NCBI RefSeq assembly: GCF_002865645.1
Contig: NW_020194615.1
Span: forward strand, 496,001 to 560,000
DNA: 64,000 nt
Origin: Hyaloscypha bicolor E
Taxonomy: Eukaryota; Ascomycota; Leotiomycetes; Helotiales; Hyaloscyphaceae
Reading direction: 5' to 3'
Part shown: piece after piece, positions 20,693 through 30,800 of the stretch
How the letters are laid out: each line of letters opens with the position of its first letter
How positions within the stretch are numbered: position 1 is the first letter of the stretch
The notes under the pieces: generated by a model
What the model saw: only the letters and a program-made list of their open reading frames with translations
The model's database searches: none
Told to the model about the DNA's origin: nothing
Program-made: the position numbers and the translations under genes

Positions 20693-21619
20693 CTAGCGTC
20701 GTGGTGGAAATCTACCCCCGAAACCTGACCCTTGGGGAGGATACTGGAACGGATCGTAGGGGTTATTATAAGGGTCATGCCAGCCGCCTCCATCTTGCCG
20801 ACCAGGATGTCGTTGAAATCCAGATATACCCCCCTGATTGAAAAATTGGGGGTGGTGAGGACTCAGTCCCATGAGATGGTTACCCTCGTGAAAGGGGCCT
20901 TCGAAGTTGTCCATACCCCTGCTGAACCCGATTTCCCTCTCTGACTTCTCATTTCTTCTGAAGCTCAACCACGAACCCCCGTTATCCATCCATTGTTGGA
21001 TATCTTGCTCATAATTACGCTTGTAGAAACCGCCCCTGCCCTCAGCCAATTGCTCGTCCGTCATCCAGTGTGAACCAGCAGCACAGTTGTACCCACCCGG
21101 GACCCTGATCCACACGAAGCCAGCGGGACATGGCCCCGTTTCCGCGATCTTCCTTTGTGCCCACTCCTCCTGCACCTCTTGCTCCTTCGGCGGTAGTTGA
21201 TCATATTTCGTTTGGCGAGTGGCCATCTCGATATCGCGCTGACTCGTGAATATAGTCTTGGTTGCAATTTTATCTGCATTTGAGCTACCGTCCAATTTAG
21301 AAGGAAGGTTATCTCCGCGTGTTGAGTCCAGTTTAGAAGGAAGATTGCTTTTGGAGGTTTTGTCCAGCTTGGAAAGAAGGTTGTCTCTTCGTGTTGAGTC
21401 CAACCTAGAAGGAAGACTGCTTTTGAGAGTTGCGTCCAACTTGGATGGAAGGGTGTCTCTGCGTGTTGTATCTAGTTTGGAGGGGAGGATGCTTTTGTTT
21501 ATTGATGGGGCTGGTCGAGCTGGAATGAGAGCGTCGAGGCGGGCCTCCTCTTCCTCTGACACGATATTGGAGGGACACTGCTTGGGGTTTAAAGATGGTT
21601 TACCTTTGTTGGTCGACAT
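20693..21619 (-). CDS. Uncharacterised protein with 12-residue tandem repeats and a CPAGFVW Cys motif
   Basis: This is a single-exon protein of 308 residues from the ATG at 21619. Residues 45-116 are six 12-residue repeats built on LPSKLDxTxxxN, alternating TRRD-type and KS-type units. Residues about 160-200 contain CPAGFVWIRVPGGYNCAAGSHW followed by MTDEQLAEGRGGFYKR. This Cys-containing block is seen in many otherwise unrelated fungal proteins of unknown role. The C-terminus is Gly/Pro/His/Gln rich and disordered, ending in FPPRR. There is no signal peptide or membrane helix. The repeats probably expand and contract between strains. Function is unknown. Confidence 0.8.
   Translation of the reverse strand: MSTNKGKPSLNPKQCPSNIVSEEEEARLDALIPARPAPSINKSILPSKLDTTRRDTLPSKLDATLKSSLPSRLDSTRRDNLLSKLDKTSKSNLPSKLDSTRGDNLPSKLDGSSNADKIATKTIFTSQRDIEMATRQTKYDQLPPKEQEVQEEWAQRKIAETGPCPAGFVWIRVPGGYNCAAGSHWMTDEQLAEGRGGFYKRNYEQDIQQWMDNGGSWLSFRRNEKSEREIGFSRGMDNFEGPFHEGNHLMGLSPHHPQFFNQGGISGFQRHPGRQDGGGWHDPYNNPYDPFQYPPQGSGFGGRFPPRR
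21272..21487. repeat. Six tandem 36 bp repeats inside a coding region
   Basis: The repeats are in frame and encode LPSKLD-type 12-mers, with a two-unit (72 bp) higher-order alternation. Confidence 0.85.
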
Positions 21620-22426
21620 CTTGTTCAGAAATATTGTTCTGTCTATGTTCTCAGGTGTCGTTGTGGTGGTTAGACCCCCTGTAGGGCGGCAAAGAACAAC
21701 GAAATAATTTTATGTTTGAATGAAGAAGTCGCGGGAAGAGGGAAATTTGGGAGATTATATAGAAGTCGGGTAGGAACGAAGATCCACGGTGACTCGCGAC
21801 TATCAGACTGGAATGTTCCAACCAACTGATTTGAATCAATAATGTTCTGTTCGAGGTAATTGACTGAATGAGCGTTCAAGACGAAATGTTGTGAATAATG
21901 CCGCAATGCTACAACTCCATTGAAACATATTGAATGATATCGAACACATTTTGGGCGATGAAGAATACCACTGCTCTGACTTCCGCTCACTCCACACCGG
22001 TTTTCCCGCCATTCTGATTCATAATAGCCTTGAGTAAACTTAGCGGTGTTTGTCTTCTGTAAAATGCATTTGAAGAGTGAATGAATGGAAACGCTATTGC
22101 CTGGAGGATTGTTAGTAAACAAGGACCTGAAGCTGGTAGATATAAGCAATTTACAGAGTTGTAAATTTCAAAATCAGAAGGTCTTTGTCACGGGTACGGC
22201 ATTCAGGGCTTGGAGAGCAAGGTAGAAGGTCCCTTACGAAGACGATTCAAAATAAAGGAGGGAAGACTAGAATACAGGAGGCTGCGAGGGTAAAGTGCAC
22301 CCGCAATGCGCTAAGCCCGTAAGAGGCTTAGCGTCCTAAATATCTCCATGCGCATTCCCATGCTAGCTGTCAGGTGACCAGAACGTCGAAACCTGAACTA
22401 TCACAGCCTTTCCCTCTTGTGAAGCT
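21620..22426. other. Intergenic, no gene seen
   Basis: The first part is the promoter of the repeat protein. Open frames on the minus strand (21670-22149) have no domain and a non-coding look. Confidence 0.4.
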
Positions 22427-22976
22427 GTAACACTCAGTGTGGGAAATGAGTAGAGTAGAGTAGAGTAGTGGGCCCTACTCATATTCTACTCAACTATATT
22501 TCTCACTACTCATACTCTACTCAATACTCAACTCAACTACTCTAGAATATTCTAGAGTAGTTGAGTAGTATACACGTGATACCACACGTGATGTTACACG
22601 TGATAATCTAGCCTAATTTGGTAAGGACCTGGGGGTTGGCCGGAGCCTAGCGCCACTGTACTGCCCAATCAAGTGGTGGCGAGGCTTGGTAAGTGAGGAA
22701 AACCTGTTTTTTTTAGAAAAAAAAGTAGTATTTAAGTAGCCTTATATAGTACTGCTTAATAGGGAAACTTATATATTTATTAATAATTAAATAAATATTG
22801 TATTACTATATTTATATAACTTGCACGTGACTACTCTTGAGTTACTCTAGAGTAGTACTCTACTCTACTCTACTCAAGTACCATATTACGCTACTCAAAC
22901 TCTACTCTACTCTACTCAAGACTACTCTAGAGTAGCTTGAGTAGCTTGAGTAGTTTTTGCCCACACTGGTAACACT
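22427..22976. mobile_element. hAT-type MITE with 8 bp target duplication
   Basis: The element proper is 22435-22968 (534 bp). It starts CAGTGTGGG and ends CCCACACTG, and is flanked on both sides by the identical 8-mer gtaacact (22427-22434 and 22969-22976). CAGTG ends and an 8 bp duplication are hallmarks of hAT transposons. Both subterminal regions are packed with GAGTA/TACTC pentamer arrays, probably binding sites for a transposase. The middle contains AT-rich sequence and three CACGTGAT sites. No coding capacity is present. The perfect duplication suggests a fairly recent insertion. Confidence 0.9.
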
Positions 22977-23770
22977 TCGCTTATAATAGCCTTTTAGCAG
23001 CCTTTACCCTATTCTTATAATGAGTTCAATAGTTATAAAGATATTAAACTTACTTTTTTATTAAAAGAAGCTAATTAAATATTATAAGTTTCTTTTATAA
23101 AATAAAGAAATAAATGAATGGATTTTAAATTATATATTATTTAATTATTATTATTAATACTCTTATAAAAATTACTTATTTAAATTATTTTTTCTCTTAT
23201 TTTTTTATTTTAAATATTAGCTAATTATATACTTGCTTTTTATATTAAATCGAGATCCGATTAATATATTTAACTAGAAGCCTTTCTTAAGTAATATAAT
23301 TATAAATAAGTTTATTATTATATAAAGTTCTTCTTTTAATTAATAAAACAATTACATATTCTTAAAAGCTTAAATACTTTAAAGAATACGAGTTTTGCTT
23401 TTTTCTTATATTTTCTTTCTTATTTAAAGAATTTTATTTAATTAATTAAATTACTAATCTTTTTTTAATCTTCTTTATATAAAGATTTAATATATAATAT
23501 TTCTAATTATTATTAAGCTTTATTATAATTTTTGTTACAACCCTATAAAGGAAGCCTATAAATGAGGTATTTATAAGAGAACTATTTATTGAGAAAACTA
23601 AGCTAAAGAGAAAAGGGAGTCTCGAGTTAAGGTCTCTTAAGTATTTATAGTTCCTCGCTTATGGCTCGGCCTAATAGGGCTTAGCATTCTAAATTTCCCA
23701 GAGTGCAGCTTCTCTTAGCTTCGTCACGTGTAACCGTCATGTGACCCCAGATGCCAGATACTTAAATACT
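22977..23770. other. AT-rich degenerate stretch
   Basis: No gene is present. TpA-rich sequence resembles RIP-affected repeats; the segment at 23530-23740 may be remains of another LTR element. Confidence 0.4.
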
Positions 23771-23851
23771 AGATACCAAATGCCAGATACTAAGCTCAGA
23801 TGCCAAATGCCAGATGCCAAGCTCAGATACCAAATGCCAGATGCCAAGCTA
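23771..23851. repeat. 27 bp tandem repeat, three units
   Basis: Three contiguous 27 bp units (23771, 23798, 23825) share agatRccaaatgccagat and end aagct. They differ only at a few C/T or G/A positions. Confidence 0.85.
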
Positions 23852-24038
23852 GGCGGAGCGTGGAATCGTGACAATTTTAATATAAAAGAAAAAGAAAACT
23901 TATTAAAAGTAATAAAATTAAGGTTTAAAACTTTTAAAATTAATATAATATCTAGTTTATATTATATTAAATAAGTTACAAATAATTTATATTCTAGAAA
24001 TTAAGAATTTATATAAGAGTATAAGAGAATTAATATAT

Positions 24039-24160
24039 TGTGATGTGTGCAAGGTCGCACGTGACCCAAGGGCATATGACGAACCTCGGATGTCGCGGGT
24101 GTCGATCAGGGAGATCGACGTCCCTTTAACGTCACAATCATACTACTGTTTACATTATCC
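24039..24160 (+). mobile_element. Lightly mutated fragment of the same LTR family as the E1-E3 Gypsy elements
   Basis: The segment starts TGTGATGTG and matches the first about 120 bases of the 298 bp LTR found at 27196, 34724 and (reverse) 37152 and 44682. Shared blocks include ggtcgcacgtgac, aagggcat, acgaacctcgga, gcgggt and ccctttaa. Most differences are C here against T there, or G against A. It then diverges, so it is a fragment. It approximates the pre-RIP sequence. Confidence 0.65.
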
Positions 24161-24383
24161 CTTCGTCCGGTGAGACATTGCCACACTAGCGGCCGCACAT
24201 AAATATCCCTAATTCGGATTACACCACGACTTTCCAAGTGCGCTTAGATACTCCTTTATAATTTAATTCACTACACCCCCAATCCGAATACATTGCTGGG
24301 AGTCTCCACCCTTAGACGGCAGTGTGGCAGTTATACTCAAATTTTCATAGACACTATATTTTGAGAAGGTGTTAGTTCTTGGG

Positions 24384-25642
24384 CTATACTGTATCGCAAA
24401 TGTTGTTAAACGAATGGGTGCATCTGACCTGAGAATACCAGGCGTTCGAGTATGTACAAGTATATGGGGATTCACATATCGTTGGGCCCGCCCAGCCAGT
24501 GCCACCACTAAGTCTAATGTCAGTATAGTCTGTAGTAAGAGATCTATTTGCACCTAGGTGTCCCTACCATTGTCCCCAATGAGCAGCAGTGCTAGTTGAA
24601 CTTGCAGAGGATGTGGTGGTGCTCGTTGATAAAGTTGTGCTGGCTTTAGTGGACGTGGCAGTTGATATAGTCGAGGAGGATGGCATAAGGCCAAACCACA
24701 CAAGATCGTCCTCCGTTCGAACAGGCACCGAATGACCTACATCCAGAGCAGAGAAACCAACCAATTTAGTGCCATCTCCATAAACCATTTTGGTGTAGCC
24801 AGCGATAGGAGTGTTGCTAATGTTTTGGGACCGGGGTACCCCTAGTACATTTGACCATTCTTTCATTTCTTCGGCGAGGTTCGGATATGCGAGAGTGAAA
24901 TCGGCGGTTCCGTGATATCTGTATATATTTAGGACACTAATACGCCAAAAAGTGGCAGAAATTAGTAGAAATGGAGCACCCACAATGCCATCTTGGGATA
25001 ACTTCCAGTATACCCAGGATAATAGCTGCGCACCAGATTTCCCCACTGCTGCGCTGTCTGGACAGACAATCCACTCGAGCATGTCGTATTCCATGCCGCC
25101 TGTGCCATTCCAGCAGTTGCAGTTGAGACATAAAAGCATCCATCAGGTACTCCCGAATAAGCCGTACAAGCCTTAAAAACATCCGGATACGCTCCAGCCA
25201 ACACATTCGTCATCATAGCCCCGGAGCTGAGGCCAGTAGCGTACACCTTACTTGCGTCCCCTCCGTAATTGGCCGTTGCATATTTAACCATGTTAACAAT
25301 TGTAAGACTATCACCGCCTCCATTGTGGGTCAGGCTTGCCAGGGAAGCAACATCCCAGCAATTGTCTGATGAAGGTGAATCGGGATAGATGACAATGTAG
25401 CCGTAGGTATCTGCGTACGTTGCGTAGCCAGTATCCGAGAAGTAGTCGTTTGCGCTGCCGCTGCACCAGTGGATTGCTACGATGATTGGGGCGAGGGATA
25501 GCTTGGTTGTGGGAACATAGATGTACATTCCTGCGCTTGTTGGTCCCGCTGTGAAAGCAGTTACTTGTTGGAGTGATGAGGTGAGGGTGTTGCCGAAATG
25601 AATCAGGGCCAGGATGGCTGTGAGGATAGTGAGGGAGAACAT
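24384..25642 (-). CDS. Secreted CE1 esterase (acetylxylan/feruloyl-type) with C-terminal CBM1
   Basis: This enzyme would remove acetyl or feruloyl groups from plant cell-wall xylan outside the cell. Three exons fit in phase: 25642-24984, 24918-24568 and 24507-24384, giving 377 residues. It begins with a signal peptide ([17 protein letters not shown]). The alpha/beta-hydrolase core shows [11 protein letters not shown] (oxyanion region), the nucleophile elbow GLSSG with Ser about 139, and the catalytic-His segment ALDVGHSVP. Splicing at 24919-24983 restores [15 protein letters not shown]. After a Ser/Thr linker, splicing at 24508-24567 restores the cellulose-binding module [15 protein letters not shown]..., with [11 protein letters not shown]. 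The usual final SQC is replaced by SQVRC; another small intron could alter this end. It sits directly beside the RIP-affected repeat block but is itself intact. Confidence 0.88.
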
Positions 25643-26870
25643 ATTACTTGCTTGTGAAAATGAGGATATAAATGAAAAGAGATCAGGAGGTGGGTTAATG
25701 AGTATTTATGTCAAGAATCCATATCGCCACAATGTATTAGTATTTAAATCTACCAACCGGACGTTAATTTTTCTTCTGGTCTTGTGCTCATGGAGCCTTA
25801 GATCCGCAGGCTAAGTTCTCAAAGTCAGCTAGGCCTTTTCCTTGAACTCTACCTATCCCCAGCCAACCTCGAATCTTCGTCAAAGCATCATTCAAAGATC
25901 AACGGAAAGAAGGAAAGTTGGGCCTAAATAGGCCCGTCAACCAATAACTTGAGCTCATTCTCAATTTCACCCGGTTACCGAATTTTGAAAAGCATTCACA
26001 TCCTCAGAGATCTGGTCAAGGTTTGAACTGCAGTTTGTCAGTAGGTAAATGTTAGACCCTATGACATCAACTGGCTCGGGCCGTCGTTCCCCCAGGAAAC
26101 GGTAATCAAGGCAAAGCGGGGTGCCAAAAATTTGCTGAGGCGGTGTGCTCCGAACATCCTTGTTTTCCCCGGATTTCCCTCCAATCGCAGTATTGCTCAG
26201 GTCAACCGGTCTGGTTATGAACAGATTCATCTTTTCGAAACCTTTTTAAATTTTCATCGCCGGTCGTCCGAAGCTATGTCAAGTCAGATCGCCCGGGACT
26301 GAGTCCGCCTGGTCCGGGTGATTCCCCAAGATGGGTTGTCTACTCGACTCCCGCTGAAATGCAACACCCTGTCCCGTGCAATACCAATTTTTGATACAAA
26401 TTACCGCTTTAATTCTCCACAAAATAGTTAACGAAGAGGATATGCAATAGGCTCTGGCCGAAATCGAAACCTCTTTGGACCCTAATTGTACTGCAATTGC
26501 AAAAAGGTATTATCTTATACTCTCTATATTAATATAACGAGCCAAAGGCAAAACTACGTCGCAGTAGTAATTTTAGTTCCAAGTATACTAATACCTTACT
26601 AATGCCTAAGAACGTATTCTAATTAATTAAATTAACTATCTTACCAGATGCGAGATTTCTCTAATAAGACAAATATTTAAGAACTTTATAAAAGAAATAA
26701 TTAAACATATTATAAGAAATAATTAAGTCTTATAATTTTATTTATAATACTAAAGTAAGCTATAAAGCTTATATTTGCGAAATATCGAGAATTAATATAT
26801 TAAAAGTAAATATAGCTTTATTTATATATTATTTTATAACTTAACTAAGTACTTTCTTTTATATTACTTT
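25643..26870. other. Esterase promoter and transition into the AT-rich block
   Basis: The left part is the upstream region of the esterase. From about 26450 the composition becomes strongly AT-rich. Only one weak ORF (25967-26230, minus) is present. Confidence 0.45.
25967..26230 (-). CDS. Possible small hypothetical protein or exon relic
   Basis: This 87-codon frame has an ATG (26230) and protein-like composition: RPVDLSNTAIGGKSGENK, then a segment with CLDYRFLGERRPE and VIGSNIYLLTNCSSNLD. It ends TGA after SVTG. I do not recognise it. It could be a real small protein, or the first exon of a lost gene truncated by the transposon block. Confidence 0.3.
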   Translation of the reverse strand: MNLFITRPVDLSNTAIGGKSGENKDVRSTPPQQIFGTPLCLDYRFLGERRPEPVDVIGSNIYLLTNCSSNLDQISEDVNAFQNSVTG

Positions 26871-27195
26871 TATAAGGTATTTATTAGTAAGTAATAAAAC
26901 AATAGAATAAATTAGTAAGTTATGAAACCATAGTATTAAATTCAGTATAGAACTAATCTCTATTCCTCTTATAAGGTCCAAGGAAGCCCCCTCTAAATAG
27001 GAGGCCCCGATAACATATATATAATTAGTAATTTATAAGTCTAATATTTATAATATAAATAATAGTTAGTTATAAAGTTAAAGGGCCTCTAATCTCTCTA
27101 ATTAATACCTGTAATATCCGAGGTTTATTATATGCCCTTAAGTTATATATAACCCTATATATATTATAACTATATCTCTTTCCTAGGATCTTATT
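26871..27195 (-). mobile_element. E2 Gypsy element, piece 1: 3' LTR and polypurine region
   Basis: The 298 bp LTR 26871-27168 begins tataaggtatt and ends tatattata. It is followed by the tract that on the minus strand would precede the 3' LTR. E2 is then interrupted at 27196 by E1, with the 5 bp ttatt duplicated at 27191-27195 and 35022-35026. The sense strand is minus. It is strongly RIP-mutated. Confidence 0.85.
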
Positions 27196-27493
27196 TATAA
27201 TATATATAGGATCGCATATAACTTAAGGATATATAACAAACCTCGGATATTACAGGTATTAATTAGGGAGTTCGGTAGCCCTTTAATATCCCAACTAACT
27301 ACTATTTATATCATATATATTAGGCTTATAAATCACTAATTATATATATACCATTGGGGCCTCCTATTTAGAGGAGGCTTCCCTAGACCTTATAGGAGGA
27401 ATAGAGATTAGTTCTATACTAAATTTAATACTATAATTTTATAATATACTAATTCATTCTATTATCTTATTACCTACTAATAAATACCTTATA
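27196..27493 (+). repeat. E1 5' LTR (298 bp)
   Basis: Starts tataatatatatagg (TG changed to TA) and ends ataccttata. Same length as the other five copies of this LTR family in the window. Confidence 0.9.
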
Positions 27494-27899
27494 AGCTAAT
27501 CTCTTTACCCTCAAAGAAGGTAGTTTAATAAGTAATTATATCTCGAAATCTGTAAAATATATAACCCCTTACCAAAGCTATTCCTATAAAGAAAGTCAAA
27601 TAGATTAACCCCGATATAAGTAATAGCAAAGGCTTGTCTAATACTTTTAATAGGGCCCCTTAAGAGCCTCCGAGAGCCAGTAATAATAATATAAATAATC
27701 CCGGTAATAATTAAAATACCGAGATTAATACTCGAATTACTATTACCTAAGCTATAGAACAGGGCTTATATACTAAAATCGAAGTACTCTAATAAAAGCA
27801 AGAATTAGTAAATATAATTAACTAATATATCCTATAGTTAGAATAATATAAGAGTACCTTTAGAAATACCTTACGGTTTACTATATCTTATAGAAACTC

Positions 27900-30800
27900 T
27901 ATTTATAAGTCTATCCTATTTTCCTCGGTAATTCCTATTAGGGAACTTCCTAAAATAGAATTAGAACCTATCCCCTTTCCTAATATAATAAACTTTAAAA
28001 ATAATCTCGATACTATTCGTTAGGAACTACTATATAATATCCTGAAGATATATTTGGACTAAAAGAAGCTTCTCAAGGTCCGGATACCTGACTTATATTA
28101 TAGAAAGTTCCTTAAGAAATAGAGAATATTTATATCTTCCTGGAAGGTAGTCTTTAGAACCTAACCTTAGACTTATAATAAATACTCTTTTAGAATTAAC
28201 TCTATTATAAGTACCCTTAGAAATAAACCTTATAATACTTGGAAGACTATAATAAAGCAAAGCCTACTATTATATAAGATCTATTAGAAGTAATTTAAGG
28301 CCTACTTGGCTAATATATTTTAAGTACCTTAAACCCGTTAATAAGATACCTTTAAGGAACTCCGAGATCTTTATTAAAAAAATAATAAGATAATTACCGA
28401 ATTATATACTCGGATAATTAGTCTTAAAATTAACTAAAACCTATATCCTAAGAGGAACCGGATCCGGACTTTTAATATTATTTTATCTAACTATAAGACT
28501 TATTAGATACTTATATCTATTTTTTTAGGAGATAAGATAATATCTATTTCTAAATAGCTTAAAAAAGCTCAGAAAGCAGAATATATTACTTATCCTAAAT
28601 TAAGAAGAATAAAAACAGGAGAGTCTAGTAAGGATAACTCTGCCCCTAAAAACCCTAATTTAGTAAATTCTAATTTATAAGGCTATTAAAAAAGAAAGAA
28701 TAAGTTCCGAAGATTATATAAGAAACCTTTAGGTAGTATTTTTGCTCCTTTAAGGCCTTAATAGAATACTAGTTCTATTTTAGGTATAATTTATTAGACT
28801 TATAAATAGAAAAAATACTTCTCAGGAAATATAAAGTATTTCAAATATACTAAATAGGCTTAATAGAACCCTAATAAGGCCAAAACTATAGAAGAGTTAA
28901 GGTATCTATAAAAGCAGGTTAATACTATAGCTATAGAGAAGTATTCTAAAGAAGATTCTCCTAAGAAATAGGGAAAAAGAAAGGCCAAATCTTAATATTA
29001 ATAATTTTGGCTATAATAAAAAAGGTATATTACTTTATATAACTATTTAAATAAGATTAATATAGCCAGAAATAGGTATCTTAGAAATATATAGTAGATT
29101 TGGTAATACCGGATTAGATTATAACTTCCTTAATAATAATTAGGCTTAAAGCCGGGGCTTTATTATCTTAGCTAAATATAATTAAGAATTTGTAACCTTT
29201 TATAAGAACTAATTCAAGGTCTATTAAGCCTATAATCTTAAGGTATTTATTATAGATAATTATAGTAAGATATATTCTTTTAAGTTCTGGTTTTATAAAT
29301 ATAAAAATATTAGCTCTTATAGCCTTATCTTTAGTATAGAATTTTATAAAATAACTCTTATATAATATATAAATTATATTAAGAAATAATAAATATATAT
29401 ATTTATATAGCCTAATAATATTAAAATCCTAATACTAAAAGAATTTGGTAAGGAGCTTAACTAGTACTTTAAACTAGTATTTCAAGTCTTATTCTTAACT
29501 AAAGGCAAATATAACTATCCTAGATAATAGGCTTTATATATTTATAATAGTTACTAGGTCTCTACTTTATTATATAGTTCTAGTAATACTAAATAGGAGT
29601 TTTTAATATAGTAAATTAATACCTTCCGGAAAGGGGCCTTAAAAGTACCTATCTATTTCTAGAATAATAAATATAAAAACTTCTCAAAGGTTTTTAATCC
29701 TAATAAAGCTTTAGAACTTCCTAATCTTAATAGTATTAAATACTTTATTAATATAGATAGTACGGTTCCGTATAGGCCTTTATATAATCTATTAGAGACC
29801 TAACTAGAAGTATTATATCTATATTTATAGGATATACTTTATAAATATTAAATAAGGCCTAGTAAAAGCCTAATAGGGGCGCCTATTCTTTTTGTCTCTA
29901 AAAAGAATAAAGAACTATACCTTTATATTAATTATTATAGATTTAACCAAGTTATAATTAAGAATTAATATTTGCTTTTTCTTATTAATAAGACCCTTAA
30001 CTAGCTCTAAAAAGCCAAGATCTTTATAAAGCTAGATCTTAAGAATATATATTATTAGATAAGAATTTATAAGGAATATAAATAGAAGACGGCTTTTAGA
30101 ACCTACTATAGCTATTTTAAATATCTTATAATACCTTTTAGGCTAGCTAATATACTAGCCACATTTCAAATATATATTAATACTATACTTATAGGACTCC
30201 TAGATTATTTTATAGTTATTTATTTAGATAATATCCTTATTTATTCCTGAAATAAAGATAAATACTATAATTATATTTATTAGATATTTACTAAGCTATA
30301 TAAAAATAACCTATTTTATAAACTTAGTAAATACGAGTTTAATATTAAAAAAATCGAATTTTTGGGCTTCCTTATTAGAATAGAAGATATTTATATAAAT
30401 CCTAAATAGGTCTATAGTATTATTAAATAGCTAGAACTAGAATTATTCTATAATATCCAAGTATTTTTTGGATTTACTAATTTCTACTATAGGTTTATTT
30501 ACTATTACTTTTAGGTAACTATAGGCTTAATAGATCTCTTAAAAAAAATAGAAAAGGGCCGGAAATCCGGTTCCTTTATATAAATAGATAAAGTAACTAA
30601 AAGCTTTAAGACTTTAAAAAAAGCTTTTACTATAATACCTGTCCTGGTCTATTTCGACTCTTCTAAGAAAATTTATATTAAAACTAATATATCGAAATTT
30701 GTAATTACTAATACTATTTTATAATAAGTTAATTCTAGTAATAGCCCGAAAAAATACTAATATCTAATAGTATTCTAGTTCCGGAAACTTTCCGGAGCTA

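Noticed and set aside
21246..21707. 153-codon frame on the plus strand with repeated SLEGRL
   Set aside because: Antisense reflection of the 36 bp tandem repeats of the real minus-strand gene.
23771..23851. CRISPR-like array
   Set aside because: Units are contiguous without spacers and the genome is fungal; it is a simple tandem repeat.
23741..23974. 77-codon frame with repeated QMPDAKL
   Set aside because: Produced by the 27 bp tandem repeat; continues into AT-rich noise.
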